From assembly GCA_050084985.1 (NCBI GenBank), contig JBITNC010000001.1, positions 46,748,001 through 46,812,000 of the forward strand: 64,000 bases of DNA. Direction: 5' to 3'. Numbering within the stretch: the stretch's first letter is position 1; each line of letters starts with the position of its first letter. The notes under the pieces were generated by a model, which saw only the letters and a program-made list of their open reading frames with translations, had not been told where the DNA came from and ran no database searches. A program made the translations under genes and the position numbers. Shown here in pieces: positions 36,300-46,879 of this stretch. Source of the stretch: Nageia nagi (lineage: Eukaryota > Pinophyta).

Positions 36300-37000
36300 C
36301 CTTTCTATTAAAAAGTAAATAAAAAAAGTATCTTGCTATTGGTTTTATTATTTGTATTGATTATTCTCCATGTATTTCTAATATTGTACCAATAGCTACA
36401 CCTAATAGTGAAATAAGATGTTATACAAATTTCAAGGATATCAAAAAAGCATGTCCTAAAGATGCCTTTCCCTTGCCTAACATTTATATGATTGTAGATT
36501 TGACAATAAGCCATGATATTTTTTTTTTCATATATGGATTTTTTTACTCTAATCAAATTAAGATCAATAAGGAGGACCAATACAAGATAGCCTTTGTTAC
36601 TCGTTAGGACACATTATGTTGGATAGTCATACCTTTTGGTCTAAAGAATGTAGGTGCAACTTATCAAAGAGACATAGTGAGTATGTTTGATGATATGATC
36701 CATGATAGTGTTGAGGTGTATGTTGATGATATCCTAGCAAATTCCATAACTAAATATTATCATATTTCATATTTAAGAATGATTTTTCACATAATGAGAG
36801 AATACAAGTTGAAATTGAAACCTTAGAAGTGTGCATTTGCAATCTCATCATGCAAATTGCTTGGGTTCATTATTTCAAGAAGAGGTGTAGAGGTGGATCC
36901 CAAGAAAGTTTTAGCCATTATCTATTTGCTTCCTAGTAAGAATCTAAAAGAACTAATAAGTCTTCAAGGAAAAGTTTAATCAATTAGAAGGTCCATTACT
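36300..37000 (+). pseudogene. Element C reverse transcriptase remnant
   Basis: Blocks in order are EIRCYTNFKDIKKACPKDAF, the damaged FIYGFFYSNQIKINKEDQYK, IPFGLKNVGATYQRDI and VEVYVDDILANSITKYYH. The catalytic YVDD box is intact (36719-36730). Then come IMREYKLKLKP, stop, KCAF, LLGFIISRRGVEVDPKKVLA and ISLQGKV. Only a few stops interrupt the main frame, making it better preserved than A's RT, where YVDD became YFDE. Confidence 0.85.
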
Positions 37001-37009
37001 CAGCTAGAA

Positions 37010-37420
37010 AATATGAATTTTATATTTTCTTATTTTCTTAAGAAAAATGAGAAATTCATTAGGGATGAAAATTGTCAAAAATATTTGGACAACATTAAAA
37101 GGTACCTTATTAACATTTCATTCTTAGCCCCTTATAATTTAGAAAAGAATTTGTTAATTTATGTTTTAGCAACATTAAGTACATTACAAGCAATGTTAGC
37201 TAAGAAGGATGCTAATAATAAGTACATTGAAAATATATATTTTTATGTAGTATTCTCAACCCAAAAGTTAAGTCATTATATGCTTGGAATTACAACCTAT
37301 GTTATAGCTCAAGCCGATCCTCTCAGATATCTCATGTCCAAATCCTACCTATTCAAAAGGGATGCTAAATGGATAATGTTGCTTCAAGAGTTTAATTTGG
37401 TATTCATCACTTAGAAATAA
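37010..37420 (+). pseudogene. Element C RNase H remnant
   Basis: The open frame 37013-37414 covers FSYFLKKNEKFIRDENCQKY, LLIYVLATLSTLQAMLAKKD, KLSHYMLGITTYVIAQADPL and AKWIMLLQEFNLVFIT. This is the full order of the Ty3/gypsy RNase H, ending in the WMLLLQEFDL-type segment. The Y-LA-S position reads YVLAT as in A. Confidence 0.8.
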
Positions 37421-37599
37421 ATAAAAGGATAAGCTATAGCATATTTTATTGCAAATTACCCATGACATAAAGTATCCAACATGCAAGAAGAGTTTCCTAA
37501 TGAAGTAGATGGTCATAATAACCCTAAACCTAGCACCACCACTACACTCCTCCACTGTTGTTCCATCCTTGAGCATAAGTACCTAAAATTTTTTATTGG

Positions 37600-37900
37600 T
37601 TTTATAAAAAATAATATGTGGAACATTTTCTTTGATGGTTCTAAGTGCATTCACAAAGCAAGGTTAGGAATTATCCTCATCAACCCTCATGGTGATGTTA
37701 TCCCTATGTCTTATAGTTTAAGTCTTGATTGCACTAATAATATGATTAAATATGAGGCTCTAATTCTAGGTTTGAAAGTTACAATACTTATAAAAGTGAA
37801 AAGGATCAAAATATTTTGTGATTCTCAAATTATTGTGAAGAAAGTGTCTAACATATACAACACTAAATATCCTAGTTATAACCATATAAGGAAATGATGG
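37600..37900 (+). pseudogene. Element C archaeal-type RNase H remnant
   Basis: Within the open frame 37481-37897 the catalytic blocks are all present: WNIFFDGSKCIHKARLGIIL (D), NMIKYEALILGLKVTIL (E) and IKIFCDSQIIVKKVSNIYN (D). The frame ends at a stop where the domain normally continues. It is the cleanest example of the second RNase H in the window. Confidence 0.85.
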
Positions 37901-38995
37901 AGAATCTTCTCATCTACTTTAGTGAGTATGAAATTGATAACTTTCCAAGACATAGCAATAACTATGTTGATGCCTTGGCTAGTACCACTTCCCTTGCTCC
38001 TATTAACATAGAAGATGATGAAACTATCCATAAAATCAATAACATAGGTAAGCCTTCTCTTAAGCATGTTGTTGAAGACTTTATTAAAGATCATTGTTAT
38101 GTAGCTACTTGTATCAATGTGTGTGAATGGTATCAATATGTTTTCAATTATCTTAAAGATAGTATTGTCCCTATATCCTTTGATTATAATGCTAGAAGTA
38201 AACTTAAAATCCTATCTACCAAGTATGTTATAATTAGTGATTTATTGTATAGAAGGTCTTTTGATGGTGCTCTTCTTAGATATTTAGTGTGACAAGAAGT
38301 AGACATGGACCTTGATCAAGCTCATAATGGTGAATGTGGTAAACACTTTAGTGCTAAATTTATTTATAAAACATTTATTATACTAGGTTATTATTACCCT
38401 ACTATGCTTGAAGATTGTGAATTGCATATTAAGAAATGTAAACAATGTTACAAGAATATTAATCTTTAACCTTCTCTTTCTCATGCTTTGCATTCTATTA
38501 TATCTCCTTGGCCCTTTTCTATTTGGAAACTTTATTTTATTTATTAAATTAACTTTATTTCAAGAGATGGCCATAATTTTATCATTATAGCTACATAATA
38601 CTTCATAAAATGGGAAGAAGCTATACCCATGAAGTCTACAAAAGGAGGTAAGATTACTAAATTTATCATTTTTAGATATGGTGTATCTTATAAATTATTC
38701 ATGGATAGTGGTCCTAGCTTTAAAGCTAATAAAATTAAGAAATTTTATGTTAAATATCATATTGAATAAAAATTCTTTACCCCATACTATTCTTAAGGTA
38801 ATGGTCAGGTTGAAGCTTCTAATAGAGTCATTAAGAATATCTTATCCAAAACTATTGTAAAAAATTGTAAAGATTGGCATGAACAACTACCTTATACTTT
38901 GTGGGCCTATAGAAAAAGTGTAAGGACTACTATAGGGGAAACTTCTTTTTCATTAATATATGGTGATGAAGTCATATTTTCTTTTGAATTAGAAA
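37894..38995 (+). pseudogene. Element C integrase remnant, 5' part
   Basis: It begins with the aRNH-integrase spacer (EIDNFPRHSNNYVDALAST) and the pre-zinc segment LYRRSFDGALLRYLV ending at 38292. The zinc finger continues with AHNGECGKHF, YYYPTMLEDCELHIKKCKQC in another frame. Core: WEEAIPMKSTKGGKITKF, FMDSGPSFKANKIKKFY (second catalytic D kept), GNGQVEASNRVIKNIL (E kept). The first catalytic D is replaced by a stop in IIIAT-stop-YFIKW. The 38899-39081 frame runs LWAYRKSVRTTIGETSFSLI up to FELEM and then enters element G. Confidence 0.85.
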
Positions 38996-40386
38996 TGATC
39001 CATAAAGATAACTCATCTGTGACATTCTCTTATCTTGCCACATATGGATTGTTTAGATTTTACCTTTTATCTCAAGAATAGAAATGCATGAAAAGAAATG
39101 GTATTTAAAGCAAATTATCAAATTAAATTATCAAGGAAATAAAAACACCACAAAATAATTTACCCAAATATATCTTTATTTTTTTGTGGAGATGTTGTAC
39201 AATTTCACCCTTTAACCATCTCACTAATTTCCAACACTTAGTTTTTCCATTATCTCTTCACACTCCTCTTATCCCTTTGATAAATAAAAATTTAGCTAAA
39301 AATAATAATACTATATAGTCTTCCTTTTACAGCATTAAGGAAGCTAGGAAAATAAATGTAGTTACAACAAATTAATTAGCATCACACCCCATAGAGTTAA
39401 TTTTGGTTATGGCCATCAACCAATCTAATATCCTACTTGGCCTTCCTCCAAAATAGTTATAAAAACCTAACAACTAGGATTTAGGAAATATTTCAACACC
39501 TTTGAAATATTACCCACCTTCTATATTAACACCCAACACTTAACAAGATTATAAATAATATTTGGCAACTTTTACTAATATTAAAATAACATAACAAAAT
39601 ATGTGAATATTATCTTCACTCCTATTTATTTATAAATAATAATAAACACCACTAAAAACACTTTGAATAACAAAAATAAACCCAAAATAGGGTAGAACAA
39701 ATCTTTTCCCACCATGTGGGACCTTTGTAAATGGTGAATGGTCAACAAAGGGGGGGTATATTCTATGTGCTCCACCCCATGCTTGCAAACAACTTGGTTT
39801 ATATGATTGGTAGCTAGTATTTTATACAAATCAACAAAGATAGTTGAAAATAGGAAGGTTCACATCACCTCCTTCACATGGGAAGATCCTCTCTTTCACA
39901 TCCACCACCCTCTATGCATGGGTCTCTTTATTGATGTCAATTGGTAGTTTATAAGCTTGGGACTAGGCAAGACCTCCCTCCACATCTAGCACCTCAACTC
40001 CTTTGTGCAAATTCTCTCCTCCATGCTAGCACCCATTAGTCATGCACCATATTTATATTTAGGATCCAAATGCAAAGTGTGTCCCCTCCCTTTTCCTTCT
40101 CCATGTGTGATTGGGCGAGGGATTTGACCCCTTTACCTTTTAAATGTCACCTATAATATATTTGTACTTTTGATTTTTTTTTTTAATATTTTCTTTATTT
40201 AGTATTGTATCATTTTTTTAATTTTATATAATAATAAATACAAAAATATGATCAAACTTCAAACCTTCATAGAAAATGAATTGGGACTTACATTTTCTCA
40301 TCAATCAAACTAGTGGGATTGTGATGAAGAGCTCTATAATATGGAATGGTTATTTTGCTAAAATGAGATAATCTAATTTTGGATCA
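38996..40386 (-). repeat. Element G 3' LTR (1391 bp)
   Basis: It begins on the minus strand TGATCCAAAATTAG at 40386 and ends ATGGATCA at 38996. It aligns with 41853-42759 on both sides of an extra block of roughly 480 bases (about 39520-40005) that the other copy lacks. Confidence 0.85.
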
Positions 40387-40395
40387 CTCCTCCCC
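40387..40395 (-). other. Element G polypurine tract
   Basis: GGGGAGGAG on the minus strand directly precedes the 3' LTR start TGATCC. Confidence 0.75.
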
Positions 40396-41771
40396 ACTAA
40401 GAGGGATTTTAGTATCCAAAAGCTTAGAGATTATCATAAAATTAAAGACCTTATTCCCCATCTTGGCTTTCCAAATTGGCCTCCATGAATTCATTGTATT
40501 GAATATCCATGGGAACCATGGCATAAAACCAACATTTTTTCCATATGAAAAATGATATCCAAATGGATATAGAATTTCCATTTTTTCAAAATACATGATT
40601 GGCTTCTCCTAATTTATTTCCTCTTATTGCTTGTGCACTACAACTCTTTTTTGCATTCACAATACTTGATAGCTTAAGGCCTATGAAATCCAACTTCTCA
40701 TCAACAACAAATGAATCTTCAATTTCATATAATTGATCAAGATCTTTAGAAACCATCACATTTATCCTTTCCTTCCCTTGATCAAATCATCTATATGCTC
40801 AATCATGATGAAGATTCCAACATCCATCTTTGATATGACCATATTTGTCATAATAAGAATAATGTCCTCTCTTTTTCTTATTCTTCTCCTTTGTGGATGA
40901 TGCAACAACTTTATCCTTTCTATGAGGCTTTGACTTGGAATGGTTTTCCTCTCTATCAAACCTTCCACATTCCTCTAGATATTGTGCTTAGATACATATT
41001 TCATCCAAATCCATAGGCTTGAAAAGTAATATGGTGTGATGGAGATAGCTATGGAGACCTATAATATACTTCAACAAACTTTCATTAGTTTTAAAATACA
41101 CTCCAACCAAGGTAGCTCTTTTCTTGAATTTGATGGTGTACTCTTGGACACTTTTACCCTTTTTCTTGCTTGAAATCAAACCACTCTATGGTTTGTTTTA
41201 GATAATGGAAAAGTGGGTAGAAATGATCTTAAAGTAGTTCTTTGAATATACTACATATTTGCACTAGAGCTTCTACAAAACTTATGATGTAATGCAAATA
41301 GGCTTCCAACCAAACTAGAGCATTTCCCTCTAATTTGAGTGTAGCTATTTCAATTTTATCCCCATCACTCTCAATATTCTAGATTCAAAAATAGGCCTAC
41401 ATTTGCTTAAAACATTGGTTAAGATTTTTGGGATCCATCTCTACTTCAAATGATTTGAGCTAGAACTTCACCTCCAGCTTCAAAGGTAATCTTTTCTCTA
41501 TTCAAGAACTCTCCCCAATCTATGGATTTTCTTTTTCTTTTCTTCCATCATCTTTATCTTTTTGCAATTTTGCAATAGTACTATACAAATTACTCAATGT
41601 ATCCTCAATATTCTTGAGCATTTTTGAAAACTCTTCTTGTTTTGTAGAATATGGATTCTCTTCTTCCATGTTAGCTTCTCTTTATTCCCACAACCAAATT
41701 CTCAATCCAATATCAAGATCTTCTTCAACAATCTCTCATTCACCTCTTTTACTTTGTGATCTAGTAATCAT
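40396..41771 (-). pseudogene. Element G gag remnant
   Basis: The likely start at 41771 reads MITRSQSKRGE. A central region (about 41440-41290) reads FEVEMDPKNLNQCFKQM and IEIATLKLEGNALVWLEAYL, the Gag core with the conserved ALVWW-type motif. Then come KGKSVQEYTIKFKKRATLVG and LLKYIIGLHSYLHHTILLFK (41179-40988). The zinc knuckle at about 40870-40800 reads YDKYGHIKDGCWNLH, where family members have CxxCGKxGHxKxxCWxLHP; two cysteines became tyrosines. Frameshifts and stops abound. Confidence 0.75.
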
Positions 41772-41837
41772 GAAAAATAATTTACAACCAAATAAAGTCT
41801 TGTGAATATAGATTAGTAAATTCCTATTAATCAAAGT

Positions 41838-41852
41838 GCTTTAATACCTACA
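41838..41852 (-). other. Element G primer binding site (initiator Met tRNA type)
   Basis: On the minus strand, three bases after the LTR end the sequence reads AGGTATTAAAGC, then ACTTTGA. The standard site is TGGTATCAGAGC, so three changes are seen. Confidence 0.75.
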
Positions 41853-42759
41853 TGATCCATAAATATAACAAATTTATATGTTCTCTTATCTCACCATATA
41901 TGGATTGTTTAAATTTTTCCTTTATATCTCAAGGAGGGAAATGCATGAAAAGAAATAATATTTCAAGCCAAGTAGTAAAATAAATGATCAAGGAAATAAA
42001 AAAACCATAAAATAATTTACCTAAACCTCTCTTTATTTTTTTTGTGGAGATATTGTACAATTTCACCCCTGAACCATCTCATTAATTTCCAACACTTAGT
42101 TTTTGAACTATCTCTTCACACTCCTCTTCTCCCTTGGATAAGAAAAATTTTAACTAAAAAAAATACTCTCTAGTATTCTTTTTTTAAATTTAAGGAAGCT
42201 AGGAAAAAAATATATAGTTATAACAAATTAATTTGCGTCACACCTTGTAGAGTTAATTTTTGTTATGGCCATCAACAAATCTCATCTCCCACTTGGCCTT
42301 CCTCCAAAATAGCTATAACAACCTAACAACTAGGATTTAGGAAATATTTCAACACATTTTAAATATTACCCACCATCCATGTGGTTTCTCTCCTCCATGC
42401 TCATGCCCATTATTCATGCACCATCTTCGCATGTAGGGTCTAAATGTAAAGTAGGTCCCCTCCCTTTTCCTTCTTCATGTGGGATTGGGTGAGGGGTTTG
42501 ACCCCCTTATATATTAAATGTTGCCCTTAATATTTTTTAGCTTTTGATTTTTTTAATTTTTAATTTATTTATTATTGTATTGTTTTTTTTTTTAATTTTG
42601 TATCATCATATATGCAAAAATATATTCAAACTTCAAACCTTTATAGAAGATAAACTAAAAGTTGTATTTTCTTCTCGCTAAAACTAGTGGGATCATGATG
42701 AAGAGATCTAAAATGTGGAATGGTTATTTTGTGAAATTAGATTATCCAATTTTAGATCA
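41853..42759 (-). repeat. Element G 5' LTR (907 bp)
   Basis: It starts on the minus strand TGATCTAAAATTGG at 42759 and ends TTTATGGATCA at 41853. A TATATAAGG-type box lies at about 42517-42507 on the minus strand. Compared with the 3' LTR, about 480 bases are missing at position 42373. Confidence 0.85.
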
Positions 42760-43148
42760 ATAAATCCCATCTCTTCATGTGTCACTAGATCATCTCATTC
42801 CCAATGAGGATATAAGAAAAGCTAGATTAGCCCAACTAGAGGTTCTAGAAGAAAAATTGGTCAATTCTCTAGAACACCTTCATGTCTATCATTTTAGAAC
42901 CTAAAACACTTATAGAATAAATATCAAGCCTAAAGAGTTCAAATTTGGTGACCTAGTCTTAAAACAAAACCTTGCCAACACTAAATCTCTCAAAAATGAG
43001 AAGAAAGGTAAGTTTGAACCCAATTGGATAGGTCCTTACATTGTCATTGCAAATTATAGAAAAGGTACATATAAGTTATCTACAATAAAAGGTAAAGAAG
43101 AATGTATTCCAATTAATGTTATGTATCCAAAAAAAAATTATCTTTGAT
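42760..43148 (+). pseudogene. Element C integrase remnant, 3' part
   Basis: Resumes exactly where FELE broke off: IPSLHVSLDHLIPNEDIRKA, then RLAQLEVLEEKLVNSLEHL and, after a stop, the C-terminal domain (KPKEFKFGDLVLKQ, FEPNWIGPYIVIANY, GTYKLSTIKGKE). This corresponds to A at 185-1. It ends at the stop near 43148. Confidence 0.85.
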
Positions 43149-43837
43149 ATTTTTCATAAAAATGTGCATTTCTTCATCTTTTTGTACTAACATTTCAAGA
43201 AAATAAGGCAATAATATAGAGACACTATTGTGTTCTTGGCGATGTCCCTAGGTTTGAATGGTTAAAAACATACAAACTTTGATCATTTCTTTATAACCAC
43301 TATAAATCAATGAAAAAGGTATTTTATTTCTTTACTTTCATTTCATTCTTTGTAAAAAGCTATTTATCACAAAATTATACTTGTCAAAACATATCAATAT
43401 GGTATTTCATTTTTATATCATTGTCATCCTTTGTAAGAAAGGGGTACTCTTATCAATAAATCCATTGAAATATTATGGATTGGAAAACCAAGTTGGTCAT
43501 TCTTATTAGTTGATTCCTTTGTAAGGAAAGTCAATCTTATCATTTAGTGCCTTTGTAAGGAAGGTCCATTCATATCAAAAATCCATAGAATCATGGTGGC
43601 TTGGGCAATCAAGCTGATTAGTCCTTACCTTGGATTGCTCCTATGATTAGAGGTCCATCATGTCAAAACCAAGTCAAAGAGGGTGCATAATATAGTTAAA
43701 AAATTGATATATCCAAAGCTTTTGCCACAAGATAATGTTTTAGGGAGTATTTTCTTACTCATCTTGTTATACTTTGAATTTATGCTTTGATTGTATTTTA
43801 TCCCAAAAGCATCAAAAAATATTCAAAGTGGGGTATT
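43149..43837 (+). other. Element C 3' untranslated region and polypurine tract
   Basis: No coding is seen. A CCTTTGTAAG-AAAG word recurs three times between 43429 and 43565 with GGTC or GTCA around it. It ends in the tract CAAAGTGGGG (43824-43833) just before the LTR, the form typical of Tat elements. Confidence 0.7.
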
Positions 43838-44547
43838 TGTTAATAACTAAAAAGTAATTTTAATTTAATTAAAATACCCTTTTAAGTATTCAAAATAATT
43901 TATATAATTTATTAAATAAATTCTCTTTTCATGTGCACTCTCATCTAGCTTTATGTTTTGTGGTAATAGGTTGGCTCAGCATCACAATAAGCCTAAGGAG
44001 GAGCCTTAGTACTAGACTTGTTACCTATAAAGGTAGAGGGGTTGTGCATGATCAAATGCATGACATGATATAATCATAACTCTTTGATAGGTGGAAATAT
44101 ACTTGTATCATTATTGATTGATGTTTCTTAATGTCACCTATCATCTCTATATTTTGTTATACTCTTAACTCTACATTCATGCAATCTTTCATTCATTCAT
44201 GATCAAGATTCTATGTATTTAAGGTGGGATAATGATATTTTATAATGATGATTCTATGTATAATTGAGCAACATCCTTGGGCTCTAAGAATCAATGTTGG
44301 GTTGAGGTCAAATTCATGGCTCCATATTTTGAAGAAGCTTATCATTCATTGTCTTTTCAAATAGATTTTGCCTTTATTTATCATCATAAGTAAAGTATAG
44401 GTTTGTATATTTCATAAAATATAGATTTCATATGTTAAGTTCAATTAAGTCATTGTCATCTTTCATGTCATAAATTTCTTGTTATTTCATGGTAAATTGG
44501 TTAAATTAATATTCAATAAATAATCCTAATTATTATTAATTATTACA
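43838..44547 (+). repeat. Element C 3' LTR
   Basis: It starts TGTTAATAACTAAAAAG and aligns with the A LTR through ATTAAATAAAT, ACAATAAGCCTAAGGAGGA, CCTATAAAGGT (TATAAA 44026-44031) and TTTGTTATACTCTTAACTC. The 3' end is set at TATTACA; the alignment fades there, so the end may be off by tens of bases. Confidence 0.75.
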
Positions 44548-46879
44548 ATAAGTATGATTATCAATCAAGAATCATTTTGTTCATAGAATTGATCATAGTT
44601 GTTGAGAAAAGTATTATGATTATTGTAAACATAAGGTTGGTGCAAGGTATCTCATTCCTTTGTGAGTTGTGGAGTTGTGATGGTAAGAAATTATCATTAA
44701 AATAGATCAATCATCTTTCATTACAAGAAATTAGGCATCAAGAATCAAGTATAATATCAAAGTTTTTTTTAAACCTTTGATATTATTTTTGTTAGGTCTC
44801 ATTAGGGATCTAATTTTTGTTATTTTTTAAATTTTCCTAATATTTTGCTTGATGTTATTATCAATGATATTTATGAAGTTAATTTTGAATTTCTTAACAT
44901 TATTATGGATGATATGTATGATGTTAAGTTGTAATTTCTTGATGTTATATATGATGGAAATATTAAAACTATCAAGTTTGAGATCCCTAAGTAGATGAAA
45001 AGAGAAAAGAGAAGGGGGTATATCATGTCTAATAACTTCACATGTTTGGTTAGTAAATCCATACATTAAATATTTTTATTATGTTGAAGGTGAGTTTTAT
45101 GTCTAAAGGTTTATGGGTGATTTTACTTTGCAGTAGATTTCTTCACACTTTGCAAAGCAGATCAGATCATTAGGACATAGTTAATCTATTTGGGTGATGA
45201 AGAATAGAAAAGTAATTGTCATGACCTAAAGTTAGAGAATGTTTAAGGTCATGATGTTAATCCATCCCCATATGATGAGTAATTTCCTTTTACTTAAAAA
45301 TTGATGAAGGAATTCATAACTTTGGATATGGAATTCCTTCCAAGTATACTAGTTATTAGGGATTTTATGAGAGTGTCCCTTTTCACTACATGATTTCAAG
45401 GTTTTTTTAAATTTCCTAATTTTATATTACCTTAAACCCTAGATACTTTATATGCTAAACCTTAAACCTTATACCTTATACCCTAAATAAGAGAGGGAAA
45501 TAATATTAGAGGAACACACACTATATTAAATAGAATGAAGGAATGGGAGGTGGAAATAGTGGATATATTGGAGGAATATAGTTCATACATATATTGTAAG
45601 TAATTAGTATCATATTCATTTATGTAAAAATATTAGCAACCAAATTATGGAGAGGTGATGGTGGAGAAAAATATGAAGAGTGAGGAATTGATAGAAATGC
45701 ATAGATGGGCATGAAAATGGAAATTGAAATTTAGGGCTTATGAAAATAGAGTGAACTCTTATGCATAGTAATTCAACATTCCTACATGATTGAGATAATT
45801 ATTCACCATAAAGCTCCTCTTTCTACAAATGTAGGTCCTATATATGGAGTCACAATAATACCCACCACCATTAATAGAGATAATTGAAGTGGTGATGAAA
45901 TCTTGAAATGGATATTTGTTTAGGTTTCTTGTGGGTATTTTCATTTTACTGAAATTGGCCCTTAGAAAATAAAAATTGAGAGACCATTTTTACTCAATCT
46001 TTTTTTCATATATAAAGTAGGAAAACAAACTTTGTATGCCATATGACATCGTAAGTTGATGCGAATTATGATTCAATCATGTTGGAGATGTTATAATATT
46101 GAGAAACCTTACATATTCACATTTTATTATTCAAATATAAAAATCAAGTGAAAATGAAAAAATCCTTAGAAATATGTATATTATAAAAGAAAATTCACCC
46201 TTATGCCATGGTTTAAAATCCATCCTTATGTCTGTAAATGATTGCAGAGGCCACAAGCTATTTGAAAAAGATAAAATCTAGTTCTCATGTAAGATAGGGA
46301 AGTCTTTTTTTGGTCATTAATATCATCTTGTAAGATAGATCTTCCTTACTTCATCTCACAATCAACATATTAGAAAAATGTATTTGATATTTTTCTTCTT
46401 TGTCTTCTCTCTATTTATCTAGATTGAATTGCAATATATTCCCAATTCCATCATTCAAACATGGTTTCCTCATATTTGTGTGTTAGAAGAGAAAATGGTA
46501 TGTGGCCTTCATAGCAAGAGGTGGACTAACTTGTGTTAGGCCTAGGCTTCTAAATGGTTGGAAGCATTTTGTTATTGATAATCAACTTAAGCTAAATGAT
46601 ACTTGTCATTTTGATTTGATAGATAAAATAATGTATTCAAAGTCAAAATATCTAGAGCTTAAACTAACATCATAATAACGTACAATTTTCCTAACACCAT
46701 CACATAACACACTTCCATTACAAATGAGTTAGTGTAGATTTTAAATATGTAGTTTTTTTACATTGAATTATATTTTTTTTAAATCAATTTTCAATCAAAT
46801 TTGATCAAAAACTTGAAAAATTAGATTATATTTTTTATAATATATAAAACACTATTATTAATCATTTAATTATCATTTA
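44548..46879. other. No gene seen
   Basis: AT-rich sequence to the right of the nested stack. Overlapping minus frames at 44827-45066 arise from repeated GATATTTATGAAGTTAA-like words and resemble no protein. No element boundary was found. Confidence 0.5.

Larger units (their letters stand above)
38996..42759 (-). mobile_element. Element G: gag-only LTR retrotransposon inside C integrase
   Basis: Read on the minus strand, it has a 5' LTR (42759-41853), an initiator-Met-type primer site, a gag remnant, a purine tract and a 3' LTR (40386-38996). LTR ends are TGATC and GATCA. Flanking target copies are AGAAA (38991-38995) and ATAAA (42760-42764), one mismatch apart. Removing G and one target copy restores the C integrase frame across FELE-IPSLHVSLDHL. 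The interior is only about 1.5 kb with gag and no polymerase, the design called TR-GAG (terminal repeats with GAG domain). Copia or gypsy parentage is not settled. Confidence 0.85.
26735..44547 (+). mobile_element. Element C: host Tat-type retrotransposon, interrupted by B and G
   Basis: C-derived segments are 26735-26890, 35670-38995, 42760-43837 and the 3' LTR 43838-44547. They align in order with A read on its minus strand, so C and A are one family. B (26891-35669) splits the protease-RT linker and G (38996-42759) splits the integrase. The 5' part of C is missing because DE is inserted at 26734/26735; it should resume left of the window. Confidence 0.8.

Noticed and set aside
36308-36580. 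Minus-strand 90-residue frame and similar shadows over pol regions
   Set aside because: They overlap the better supported reverse transcriptase of C on the plus strand.
44827-45066. Two overlapping minus frames of 79 and 63 residues
   Set aside because: They come from repeated GAT/ATT-rich words; no family motif and two frames open at once, as expected in low-complexity AT-rich DNA.
46700-46760. TAGTGTAG word as a possible CACTA terminus near the transposase remnant
   Set aside because: No matching inverted end on the other side of the remnant was found.
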